A DNA stretch of 20,664 nucleotides from Candidatus Latescibacterota bacterium (lineage in GTDB: Bacteria > Latescibacterota > UBA2968 > UBA8231), in contig JAJDTN010000223.1 in assembly GCA_022827165.1 (NCBI GenBank), forward strand, positions 1-20,664. Direction: 5' to 3'. Made by a program: the position numbers and the translations under genes. The notes beneath the pieces were generated by a model. The model was given only the letters and a program-made list of their open reading frames with translations, was not told the DNA's origin and did no database searches. Shown here piece after piece: positions 1 to 9,903 of the stretch. Each line of letters starts with the position of its first letter. Position 1 is the first letter of the stretch.

Positions 1-1
1 A

Positions 2-988
2 GACCGGGAGTGCCGCCGGAACCCCCTGGCCATCCGTGCGGGGGCCCGCGAGCGGGCTGACGGCTACGGCCAGAGGCCGGACGCCTTCGAGGAGCCCGGA
101 CGCGTCGTCGGCGCCGCCGTCGACTGGATCCGGGACACGGCGCCGGCCCTGGGCCGGCCCTGGGTCCTGTTCGTCAGCGTGGGGCCTCCTCACTTCCCTC
201 ACGTGGCGACGCCCGAGTTGTGGGACAAGTACGCCGGCTGCGGCGACCTGCCCTACCCCGGTCCGGAGCACCCCACGGCCCGGCACCCGAGGGCCGCCGA
301 CCTGAGGGCCCACTTCCAGACGGAGGCATTCACCGAGGCACAGGCGAGAGGCCTGCGGCGGGGCTACCTGGCCTGCGTCGACTGGGTCGACCAGCAGCTC
401 GGCCGGCTGCGGGAGGCGGTCGAGGCCGCCGGCCTCCGGGGGACGACGAACCTGGTCTACTGCTCCGACCACGGGGAGATGCTCGGGCGCTTCGGCATGT
501 GGTGGAAGTGCTCGCTCTACGAGGACTCGGTGCGGGTGCCGCTCATCGCGGCGGGGCCGGACTTCGACGGCCGCGGCCGCGTGAGCACCCCTGTGAGCCT
601 GATGGACCTGCAGGCGAGCCTCTTCGCCAGCGCGGGAGTGGCCATGCCCGCGGACCGGCACGGCGAGCCGCTGCAGGAGGTCCCCGACCACGACGACACC
701 CGCCCCGTCTTCAGCGAGTACCACGGCCACGGCACAAGGGCGAGCAGCTTCATGATCCGCCGCGGGCCGTGGAAGCTGATCTACCACGTGGAGGCCCCGC
801 ATCAGCTCTTCCACGTGCTCGACGACCCGGGCGAGTTGGAGGACCGCTGCGCGACGGAACCCGACGTCGCCCGCGGCCTGGAGGCGGAGCTCCGCGGGAT
901 CTGCGACCCGGAAGCCGAGAACGCGCGGGCCGAGGCGTTCATCGAGGACCAGCTCGCGGCCGTGGGCGGGCCTCAGGCCAGCCGGTAG
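2..988 (+). CDS. Sulfatase, C-terminal part (5' partial)
   Basis: The reading frame is open from the left edge to a TAG at 986-988, so the N-terminus lies outside the window. That missing part should carry the Cys/Ser matured to formylglycine (C/S-x-P-x-R). The visible part matches arylsulfatase-type sulfatases (alkaline phosphatase superfamily). There is a strand ending in LFVSVGPPHFPH, then SDHGEMLG near base 465, which supplies the Asp-His metal ligands, then LYEDSVRVPLI. The C-terminal segment GPWKLIYH followed by QLFHVLDDPGELEDR is the usual end of the family. It would hydrolyse sulfate esters, perhaps on glycans, but the substrate cannot be read from the sequence. The last 16 bases overlap the 3' end of the convergent gene at 973-1719. 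Family assignment is strong; export cannot be judged without the N-terminus. Confidence 0.9.
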   Translation, partial: DRECRRNPLAIRAGARERADGYGQRPDAFEEPGRVVGAAVDWIRDTAPALGRPWVLFVSVGPPHFPHVATPELWDKYAGCGDLPYPGPEHPTARHPRAADLRAHFQTEAFTEAQARGLRRGYLACVDWVDQQLGRLREAVEAAGLRGTTNLVYCSDHGEMLGRFGMWWKCSLYEDSVRVPLIAAGPDFDGRGRVSTPVSLMDLQASLFASAGVAMPADRHGEPLQEVPDHDDTRPVFSEYHGHGTRASSFMIRRGPWKLIYHVEAPHQLFHVLDDPGELEDRCATEPDVARGLEAELRGICDPEAENARAEAFIEDQLAAVGGPQASR

Positions 989-1719
989 ATCCTCCGGAAG
1001 TTCTCGCGGAAGATCAGCTCCTCCGCGGCCTCTCCCAGTTCGAGGCTGCGGATCCCCTCGACGCCGAGGACGGGAACCACCCAGGGCGCGTTGGACCCGA
1101 AGACGACCCGTTCCGCCCCCACCTCGTCCACCGCCTTCCTCACGGCGAGGGGCTCGGCCGCGGCGGTCACCGTGGGGGCGAGATGGACGTTCCCGAAGCG
1201 CCGGGCCAGGTCGATGGCCAGATCCACGTTGAAGCGGTAGCCCATGTGCTCCAGGACCATCTCCAGGCGGGGATGGCGGCGGGCCAGGGCCGCGATGCGC
1301 TCGTAGAACTCGGCCGATCCGTTGGTGTGGATGGTGACCGGGACCTCCATCTCCTCCGCCGCCCTGGCGAGATCCGCCGCCGTGCCCTCCAGGCCCGGGG
1401 CGTACTTCAGCCCCGAGAACCCCCACTCCTTCACGGTCATCACGAACTCGTCCACGGCCGCCGGCCCGTCCGCGGGCCGGACGACGCAGCAGCCCAGGAG
1501 CCGGCCGGGGTACTCGTCCATGGCCCGCTTCAGGGTGCGGTTGTTGGTCTGCTCCCATCCCGACCCCTCCAGGGGCGCCTCGGGGGCGGGGATGGTCAGG
1601 ACGGCCTCGGTGTCGACCTCGTCCACGAGGCGGATCAGGTCGGCCGGCTCGAAGGAGTCGCCGCACAGGTAGGGATTGCCGCTGTTGGGCAGGTAGGCCT
1701 CGCAGTCGAAGATCCTCAC
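973..1719 (-). CDS. Amidohydrolase-2-like TIM-barrel protein with incomplete metal site
   Basis: This 248-aa protein resembles the amidohydrolase_2 family (PF04909; decarboxylases and lactonases). The GTG start at 1719 overlaps the TGA of the preceding gene (GTGA) and follows a GGAGGT ribosome site, so the two genes are probably translationally coupled. The usual N-terminal D-x-H-x-H motif reads FDCEAYL (residues 4-10) with no histidine. The later ligand positions are kept as His131 (VTIHTNG) and His158 (LEHMGY). The usual GTD/GSD aspartate near the C-terminus is Asn210 (FGSNAPW). Loss of HxH and of the Asp suggests altered or absent metal-dependent hydrolysis. It is the last gene of the DUF362 operon and has a degenerate paralogue immediately upstream. 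No signal peptide is visible, so it is probably cytoplasmic. The substrate is unknown. Confidence 0.82.
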   Translation of the reverse strand: MRIFDCEAYLPNSGNPYLCGDSFEPADLIRLVDEVDTEAVLTIPAPEAPLEGSGWEQTNNRTLKRAMDEYPGRLLGCCVVRPADGPAAVDEFVMTVKEWGFSGLKYAPGLEGTAADLARAAEEMEVPVTIHTNGSAEFYERIAALARRHPRLEMVLEHMGYRFNVDLAIDLARRFGNVHLAPTVTAAAEPLAVRKAVDEVGAERVVFGSNAPWVVPVLGVEGIRSLELGEAAEELIFRENFRRIYRLA

Positions 1720-2486
1720 GCTCCACCTCCGGGGATCCGGTAGAGAGCGGCCAGGGTGCCGCCGAGGACCGCCTCCTCCTGGTGGCGCGGCCAGCCGACC
1801 AGGCGGAACCCGCGCACCGCGAGGCGGGGGAGGCCCCAGGGGGCGTTGGAGCCGAAGACCAGCTTCTCCGGCCCGCAGACCCCCATGAGGCGCTTGATGC
1901 AGTACAGCTCCACCGCCGCCATGGCGGTGAGCCCCAGGTAGACGTTGGCGGTGTCCCGGGCGGTCTCGGCGATGCGCCCCTCCGGAGGCAGGGGCACCTG
2001 CATCGACGCCGGGGGCGCGCTCGGGCGGAATCCCACGTCGACGATGAAGGGCACCTCGGGGAACCTCCCCGCCGCGGCGGCGATGCGGGCGGGCTCGCAG
2101 TTCGAGCGGCATCCGTCCACGGTGACGGGGACCCCCAGCTCGCGCGCCTTGTCCAGCACCGGGTCGACGGCCCCGCCGTCCATGGGGAAACCGTGGTCCG
2201 CCGGGAACAGCCGCAGCCCCCGGAAGCCCAGCTGCCGGACGGCCCGCTCCAGCTCCCGCACCGCCTCCTCCCCGAGGAGCGGGTTCACGGCGGCGCAGCC
2301 GACCATGCGGGACCGGCCCTCGATGCGGGCGGCGAGGCCGTCGTTGTCGGGACGCTGATCGGCCCCGGGCATGACGATGCAGCGCCCGACGCCGGCCTCC
2401 TCCTCCAGCCCCTTCAGCTCTCCCGGTCCGAAGGGCTTTCCGTCGAAGGCTCCGGGCATCCAGCTCTGGAAATCGATTCGCTCCAT
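1716..2486 (-). CDS. Amidohydrolase-2-like TIM-barrel paralogue lacking metal ligands
   Basis: This 256-aa protein is a paralogue of the next gene. The two share the layout of a central GFRGLRLF strand and a C-terminal LVFGSNAPWGLP. Every expected ligand is replaced: the N-terminus reads RIDFQSWM instead of D-x-H-x-H, the first internal His is Asp124 (VTVDGC), the second is Asp150 (FIVDVGF), and the C-terminal Asp is Asn214. It is therefore unlikely to be a classical metal-dependent hydrolase. It could be a structural partner of its paralogue or use different chemistry. The ATG at 2486 follows a GGGGAGGGG ribosome site and lies 13 nt after the stop of the membrane-protein gene. Its stop overlaps the start of the next gene by 4 nt. 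No signal peptide is seen. Confidence 0.8.
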   Translation of the reverse strand: MERIDFQSWMPGAFDGKPFGPGELKGLEEEAGVGRCIVMPGADQRPDNDGLAARIEGRSRMVGCAAVNPLLGEEAVRELERAVRQLGFRGLRLFPADHGFPMDGGAVDPVLDKARELGVPVTVDGCRSNCEPARIAAAAGRFPEVPFIVDVGFRPSAPPASMQVPLPPEGRIAETARDTANVYLGLTAMAAVELYCIKRLMGVCGPEKLVFGSNAPWGLPRLAVRGFRLVGWPRHQEEAVLGGTLAALYRIPGGGA

Positions 2487-2499
2487 CAGCCCCTCCCCG

Positions 2500-4467
2500 T
2501 CAGATGACGAAGACCATGTTCTCTCTCATGCCGGTAAGGTAGTCGATGACGATCCACACGCCGGCGACCACGAACTGCCCCAGGATCATGCCCAGGAAGA
2601 ACGGGCGCAGCCGCAGGAACAGCCGGGGGCCGCCGTACTTGAGGATCGTCAGCTTGGCGAGCCAGGCGAGGAAGACGCTGAACCAGACGAGGTCCATGAT
2701 CCGCGTGGCGCTGATCGGCAGCCCCAGGGGGTGCAGCGGCCACCACAGGAAGCGCTGGCGCACGAACATGAGGACCGCCATCACCCCGGCGCCGAGGCCG
2801 GTGTGCATCCAGCCGTCCCAGTTGGGGGGCGCGGGGTTCTTCAGGTAGAAGTCGAGGTAGCGGATGGGGATCATGGTGATGTGCTGGAAGTAGCCGGCGT
2901 TGAGGTTGGTGCCCCCGTACTCGTAGGCGAGGGTCAGCATGATCCAGCACGAGGCGGTGGTGGTCGCCGCCACGGCCGCGGCCAGGCACCAGAACACCCA
3001 GCGGCGCCCGCCGGCCGTCCGCGCCTCGTCGAGCAGCTTGAGGGCGTGGGCGGCCGAAGCCATGACGAAGGTGCGGATGTCGCCGGTCCAGGCGTAGGTG
3101 TAGGCCAGGGTGGTCAGGCCCCGCGCCCCCACGGCGCCGGTCCCCATCCCCGAGACGACGAAGTTGGGGGCGATGAGCGGCGCCCGGCACGAGGCCATCC
3201 CCCCTTCGACGACGATCCGCGTGATGCCGACGAAGAGGATCAAGGCGATGAAGAGCATCGTCGCCCCCGCCCACAGGGGCAGGCCCCCGGCGCGCAGGAA
3301 GAGGAGCATGAAGGCGGACCCGCTCAGGGTGGAGAGCAGGGCGGCGCGGTACGACATGATCTCGCCGCTGTCGTCCGCTCCCCCGCCGCGGCCGAGGGCC
3401 GACCGCAGCACGCCCTTCAGGTGGCCCCGGGCGAGCCACAGCCCGCCGAGGACGAGGACGATCATCGCCCCCATGCCCTGGTGCGCCAGGATGGGAGAGT
3501 TGGCGGCGAAGTCGAGGTGCTCGGTGCTGTGGATGCCGGTGACGCGGAAGATCCCCAGCAGGAGCTTGGCCAGGAGGTTGAAGAACCACAGGCCGAAGGC
3601 GATGTCGAGGCGGATCAGGTACGAGAACCCCAGGATCGGGAAGCTGAGGAGGAAGCCGACGGCGGTGGTGTTCCGCAGGATCGGCAGGCTCGTGCCCGGG
3701 TAGAGGAGGCCCCGGGCCGAGGGGAAGGAGGGGTCGTACTGGTGCAGGGCCTCCGACGTGGTGAGCAGCACGGGCAGGGCAAAGCCCAGCCACATGAGCC
3801 AGTTCCGGAAGAAGGGGTTCACCGCCGAGCCCGGCTCCTCGCGGGCCATGGCCAGGGGCACCTGGGCCACCGGGTAGACGAGGTGCTCCGCCTCCATCCA
3901 CTGGCGGCGCAGGATCACGGCCACCGAGATCATCACCAGGTAGAGGGCGGCGAAGAAGGCGGCCCAGCAGGCCAGGGGCAGGACCCAGGCGTCCCAGGGG
4001 ACGGCCTCCCCTTCGGGCAGCCCCTCGAAGAAGTAGCGGACCGCCCCCGGGTCGCGGGGCGCCATCCACTCCGGGACGTGGGGCAGGATCACCTCGGCCC
4101 ACTCGTTCTCGGGGGTGGCGTAGTAGAAGCCGAGGATCAGGATCGGCAGGTGATAGGCCACCAGCCCGGTGGTGGGCAGGGCGCAGGCGACCATCATCAT
4201 GCCGTGGGCCACCATCAGCTCGCCGCGGCGCAGGGCCCAGGCCGGACGCAGGAGCTTCAGGGCGGGGTTGAGGCCGCCGGCGATGAGGAAGAGCAGGACC
4301 AGCGCCGCCCCGGTGGTGAAGCCGCTGGCCATGCGCGACCCGCCGGTGATCATCTCCCCGAGCTGGGTGCCGAGGCCGATGCACAGGCAGCCAGCGAGGC
4401 CGAGGGCCAGGGTCCTCGGGCGGCGAGGCGGGGCGCGTGTGGGCGCCTGGCCGGCGCCCTCGCTCAT
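2500..4467 (-). CDS. Polytopic membrane protein, DUF6785/DUF6784-like
   Basis: This 655-aa integral membrane protein has many hydrophobic segments (roughly a dozen or more by eye) separated by short loops. Examples are LALGLAGCLCIGLG near the N-terminus, ALVLLFLIAGGL, FFAALYLVMISVAVIL, FALPVLLTTSEAL and AMIVLVLGGLWLA. The protein resembles the large DUF6785/DUF6784 membrane proteins, also compared with oligopeptide-transporter-like proteins, that are frequent in Latescibacterota and related uncultured phyla. Conserved-looking features include RIVVEGGMASCRAPL and TYAWTGDIRTF. Transport is the obvious guess but is not shown. The ATG at 4467 overlaps the stop of the DUF362 gene (ATGA). The C-terminus ends only 13 nt before the amidohydrolase-like gene, so all four genes are probably one transcript. 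The hydrophobic composition leaves no doubt that this frame, not the antisense one, is coding. Confidence 0.85.
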   Translation of the reverse strand: MSEGAGQAPTRAPPRRPRTLALGLAGCLCIGLGTQLGEMITGGSRMASGFTTGAALVLLFLIAGGLNPALKLLRPAWALRRGELMVAHGMMMVACALPTTGLVAYHLPILILGFYYATPENEWAEVILPHVPEWMAPRDPGAVRYFFEGLPEGEAVPWDAWVLPLACWAAFFAALYLVMISVAVILRRQWMEAEHLVYPVAQVPLAMAREEPGSAVNPFFRNWLMWLGFALPVLLTTSEALHQYDPSFPSARGLLYPGTSLPILRNTTAVGFLLSFPILGFSYLIRLDIAFGLWFFNLLAKLLLGIFRVTGIHSTEHLDFAANSPILAHQGMGAMIVLVLGGLWLARGHLKGVLRSALGRGGGADDSGEIMSYRAALLSTLSGSAFMLLFLRAGGLPLWAGATMLFIALILFVGITRIVVEGGMASCRAPLIAPNFVVSGMGTGAVGARGLTTLAYTYAWTGDIRTFVMASAAHALKLLDEARTAGGRRWVFWCLAAAVAATTTASCWIMLTLAYEYGGTNLNAGYFQHITMIPIRYLDFYLKNPAPPNWDGWMHTGLGAGVMAVLMFVRQRFLWWPLHPLGLPISATRIMDLVWFSVFLAWLAKLTILKYGGPRLFLRLRPFFLGMILGQFVVAGVWIVIDYLTGMRENMVFVI

Positions 4468-6656
4468 CGGATCAGGGTCATCGCCCTGGACCAGCGCCGG
4501 CCGCCGTCGTCGCGCAGCACGGCGTGGTAGACGCCGCTGGCGGCGTTGAAGCCGGAGGCGTCGCGTCCGTCCCAGGCGACCTCGTAGCGCCCCGTGGCCA
4601 CGGTCCGGTCCATCAGCCGGCGCACCCGCTGGCCGGCGAGATCGTAGATGTCCAGGCGGACCCGGGCCTCGTGGGGCATCACGAAGCGGAGGCGGGTGAC
4701 CGGATTGAAGGGATTGGGGTAGTTCGGAAGCAGAACCGGTTGCGCCGGAAGGGCTTCCGTCTCCGCCGCGCCCTCGCCCACGGCAGTGGGCATCTCCCCG
4801 GTCAGGGAGTACTCGATGCCGAAGAGCCGGTCGCCGTCCTCGTCCACGAGATGAGCCGCCAGCCACGCGTCCCGCTCGAAGTTGCCGACCTTGAAGAGCA
4901 GCCGGTTCTCCCCTTGACGGAGGTGGACCTCGACGGGCGGGAAGGTCTTGTCGGCCAGGCGGAAGCCGCGGCGCTCGGTGCCGTCGTGGACGACCTCCCC
5001 GTTCAGCCAGACCCTGGCCACGTCGCCGCCGCCCTGTCCCAGCGGCACGAGATCGCCGTAGCCGAGGGCGAGGAACCCGTCCATGGCCCGGTCGGCGTGG
5101 ACCAGGGTGAAGGCGTAGTGGGCGGCGTCCTCCGCCTCGCCGTTGACCTGCCCCAGGTCGAGGACCTCGGCCGAGTAGCCCAGGTGCTCCACCCGGGTCC
5201 AGGTGCGGTCGAGGGCGGCCTGCCCCTCCACGGGGCGCAGGTCGGCCTCGCCGGGCAGGTGGACGGCGTCGAGGCCGGCCCCCGGGAAGGGCCCGGCCAC
5301 CAGCCAGCGACGGATGCCGCGGCCGTAGAACGGCGGATGGCGGGCGCCGAGGGTGTGGATGCGGGACTTGATGTAATTGTGCTGGATGCTCTCCACGGGC
5401 CGCCCCACCACCTCGATCCTGTGCAGATCGAAGGTGCCGAAGCCCTTGATCGCCGCCAGGTAGAGCAGCTCCAGATCGAGCGGGTTGTAGCCCATGGCGA
5501 CGCTGCCCACGGCCTCCGTGGCCACCGGGTCGGCGCCGGCGACGACGACGTTGTGCTGGATGTTGACGCCGTCCTGGGGGCCGTCGCCCTCGGTGCCCCA
5601 GAACCCCTGGAGGATCGTGTAGTCCGCCGGGTGGAAGGTGAAGATGTCGACCTGGCCGTGCTCGGGGTTGAACTGGAACAGCTCGCCCTTGGAGAGGCTG
5701 CTGGTGCCGCGCCCCCGGGGCGAGAGGGCGCCCACGAAGTTCTTGATACCCAGGGTCGGGCCGTAGACGTGGGTCTTCATCGCCGGCAGGGAGATGACCT
5801 TGTCCGCCTCGAGGAGGATCGTGGGCACCGACAGCGGCGCGTCGCGGAACCGGCCCGTGCCGGCCACGTGGAAGCCCTGCTGGGCGTTGGGGTAGTTCAG
5901 GCGGGTCACGCCCAGGCGCTGGTAGGCGCCGCCGGGCACGTACTTGCGGCTGAAGGGGGCGTAGTTGAGATCGGCCGTGTCGACGACGGTGGCCAGATCC
6001 ATGGCGGCGAACTCCTCCAGGATCTTCTCGTAGGAGAGATCGTCGAACTCGGGATAGGTGACCGACCAGCTGTCGTTGGTGGCGTTGGTGGGGAACCCGG
6101 GGGCGCCCTTGCGGGGCGACTGGGAGCCGCCCTCGACGATGGTGATCCTCTCCGGCCCCACGTGCCGCACGAGGTAGGAGATGACGCTCTTCACCACCCG
6201 CAGGTCGGTGATCTGCCCCGGATGCTCGAAGCCCCGGGCGTGGTAGGACGACCTGGGATTGCCGCGGTTGGTGATGTTGTTCACCTTGATCAGCACCTCG
6301 TCGCCGGCCTCGATGACGTCGCGGATCGAGCGGCCGGAGCGGTCCAGGTCGAGGGCGCGGCTGACCACGGCGTCGAGCTGGTCGTAGCTCAGTGTGGCGT
6401 CGAGGGGCGCGGGTTCGGCCAGCTCCGCGTCGATGGAGGCGGCGACGGCCACCGTGGGATGGCCCTCCCCCAGGGTGATCGTGTTGGGCCGGATGATCGG
6501 CAGCCCCTCGACCCGGACCGGCTCGTCCTCGCCCAGGGCCGCCCCGGCCGGCCCCACGAACCAGATGGTGGCGCGATGGGCATGGATGTCCCAGCCGGCG
6601 AGGGCGGCGATCACCAGGACGGCCGCTGCGAGGGTCCTCTTCTTCCGTCGTGACAT
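4464..6656 (-). CDS. Secreted DUF362 protein with ligand-binding-like and FlgD-Ig C-terminal domains
   Basis: This 730-aa, three-part protein begins with MSRRKKRTLAAAVLVIAALAG, a signal peptide or N-terminal anchor. Residues about 90-450 match DUF362 (PF04015): VLIKVNNITN, a TDLRVVKSVISYL helix, TIVEGGSQ, and the hallmark DKVISLPAMKTH followed by LGIKNFVGALSP. Residues about 470-620 look like a jelly-roll domain (WLVAGPFP, VWLNGEVVHDG, GENRLLFKVGNF). Residues about 642-730 form a FlgD-Ig-like domain starting LLPNYPNPFNP, common at the C-terminus of exported proteins in FCB-type bacteria and possibly a surface-sorting tag. The ATG at 6656 is chosen because AAGGAG lies 8 nt upstream; the in-frame GTG at 6665 overlaps that site and cannot use it. 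No ferredoxin cysteine cluster is seen. It is the first gene of its operon; function is unknown. Confidence 0.88.
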   Translation of the reverse strand: MSRRKKRTLAAAVLVIAALAGWDIHAHRATIWFVGPAGAALGEDEPVRVEGLPIIRPNTITLGEGHPTVAVAASIDAELAEPAPLDATLSYDQLDAVVSRALDLDRSGRSIRDVIEAGDEVLIKVNNITNRGNPRSSYHARGFEHPGQITDLRVVKSVISYLVRHVGPERITIVEGGSQSPRKGAPGFPTNATNDSWSVTYPEFDDLSYEKILEEFAAMDLATVVDTADLNYAPFSRKYVPGGAYQRLGVTRLNYPNAQQGFHVAGTGRFRDAPLSVPTILLEADKVISLPAMKTHVYGPTLGIKNFVGALSPRGRGTSSLSKGELFQFNPEHGQVDIFTFHPADYTILQGFWGTEGDGPQDGVNIQHNVVVAGADPVATEAVGSVAMGYNPLDLELLYLAAIKGFGTFDLHRIEVVGRPVESIQHNYIKSRIHTLGARHPPFYGRGIRRWLVAGPFPGAGLDAVHLPGEADLRPVEGQAALDRTWTRVEHLGYSAEVLDLGQVNGEAEDAAHYAFTLVHADRAMDGFLALGYGDLVPLGQGGGDVARVWLNGEVVHDGTERRGFRLADKTFPPVEVHLRQGENRLLFKVGNFERDAWLAAHLVDEDGDRLFGIEYSLTGEMPTAVGEGAAETEALPAQPVLLPNYPNPFNPVTRLRFVMPHEARVRLDIYDLAGQRVRRLMDRTVATGRYEVAWDGRDASGFNAASGVYHAVLRDDGGRRWSRAMTLIR

Positions 6657-7240
6657 CCTCTTCACTCCTTGAAACGAGGACCGGCGCCCTGGCTCTGGCC
6701 GCGGCGTCGGTCTGGCTGGTGCTGGCCTCCGCCGCGGCGACCGGGCCCGGCCGCAACGCCGCCGTCGACGCCGTGACCCGGGCCACGACCTGGAACACCT
6801 CGGAGGGCGATCTCGCGTCGCTGGTGGACGGCGAGACCCCCGCCGGCGATCCGCAGGCCGGGGCCTTCCTCTGGCATGGCGGGGGCATCCTGGTCTTCGA
6901 GTGGGAGGAGCCCCTCGACCTGGAGGCGGTGCGCGTCTACATCGGCGCCATCGGCAACGACTACGAGGTCCGCGCCTACGTGGGGGGCCGTCTCGACGAG
7001 ACCGGCACCCTGCGCGAGCCCGAGGGCACGCGGACCGCTTCGGCGGCGAACCACTCGAGGGTGACTGATGCGTGGACGGAGGTGCTCTTCCCCGCCGGCA
7101 CCCGGGCCGACAACATCGAGCTGGTGGCCCTGGGGACGATCGTCTTTCACGAGGTGGAGGTGCGTGTCAGCGGCGGCCGGGCCACGGCGGTGGCGAGCTC
7201 GGGTTGGGGCCGGGTCAAGGACGGCGGCGAGGCGCGCTGA
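6650..7240 (+). CDS. Secreted discoidin-like (F5/8 type C-like) beta-sandwich protein
   Basis: This protein of about 196 aa has an N-terminal hydrophobic stretch (GALALAAASVWLVLASAAA) typical of a signal peptide. The mature part resembles a carbohydrate-binding discoidin or F5/8 type C fold: a SLVDGETPAG loop, ILVFEWEEPLDLEAVRVYIG (compare the usual 'DG...idLg.p..v..v.iy'), and a C-terminal EVLFPAGTRADNIELVALG strand pair ending in FHEVEVRV. No catalytic motif is seen. The only in-frame start ahead of the signal peptide is the GTG at 6650, which has no good ribosome site and overlaps the start of the divergent DUF362 gene by 7 nt. The true start is therefore uncertain, and a start at a rare codon inside the leader is possible. 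Probable role is extracellular ligand or glycan binding. Confidence 0.7.
   Translation: MTSSSLLETRTGALALAAASVWLVLASAAATGPGRNAAVDAVTRATTWNTSEGDLASLVDGETPAGDPQAGAFLWHGGGILVFEWEEPLDLEAVRVYIGAIGNDYEVRAYVGGRLDETGTLREPEGTRTASAANHSRVTDAWTEVLFPAGTRADNIELVALGTIVFHEVEVRVSGGRATAVASSGWGRVKDGGEAR
6665..6670 (-). promoter_or_regulatory. Ribosome binding site deciding the DUF362 gene start
   Basis: AAGGAG on the minus strand is followed by 8 nt and the ATG at 6656. The alternative in-frame GTG at 6663-6665 overlaps the last G of this site, which argues against the longer reading. Confidence 0.7.
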
Positions 7241-7242
7241 GG

Positions 7243-7362
7243 TCAACAGCCGTACACGGCCTGGATTGCGCGCGGAGCCTTCAGCGGGTCGTCGGGGTCG
7301 CGGAACCGCTTGCCAGCTCCTTCCGCCGGGGCCTCCACGTCGGCTTCGGTGAAGGCGGTCAT
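7243..7362 (-). CDS. Small ORF (39 aa), possible gene remnant
   Basis: This ORF was found by reading the gap between the discoidin-like and DUF433 genes. The ATG at 7362 is preceded by AGGGAG at a 6-nt spacing and the frame ends at TGA 7243-7245. The product is acidic at the start (MTAFTEADVEAPAEG), then KRFRDPDDPLKAP, and ends RAIQAVYGC. The last residues nearly repeat the C-terminus of the UxuA gene 390 bases away (AIQAVYGN), and the DNA around both stops is partly alike. It lies 25 nt downstream of the DUF433 gene, where a toxin gene would be expected. It may be a true small protein, or the tail of a decayed UxuA paralogue given a new start. Function is unknown. Confidence 0.4.
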   Translation of the reverse strand: MTAFTEADVEAPAEGAGKRFRDPDDPLKAPRAIQAVYGC

Positions 7363-7387
7363 GGGTCACTCCCTGATTCGGTCCCGT

Positions 7388-9902
<2,515 letters not shown>

Positions 9903-9903
<1 letters not shown>

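Noticed and set aside
2371..6653. Two very long plus-strand ORFs (2371-4530 and 4437-6653) opposite the membrane-protein and DUF362 genes
   Set aside because: Their products are Gly/Ala/His/Gln/Glu-rich with no domain, signal or TM pattern. They arise because stop codons are rare in GC-rich antisense frames; the minus strand encodes recognisable proteins.
2500..6888. Single 1462-codon minus-strand reading frame that could suggest a giant fusion protein
   Set aside because: Only the part after the ATG at 4467 is hydrophobic and coding. The upstream part is an out-of-frame reading of the DUF362 gene, and the ATGA overlap explains the junction.
7243..7362. The 39-aa ORF as the toxin partner of DUF433
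   Set aside because: It has none of the acidic residues of a PIN-like fold and is far too short, so I list it only as a small ORF or remnant.
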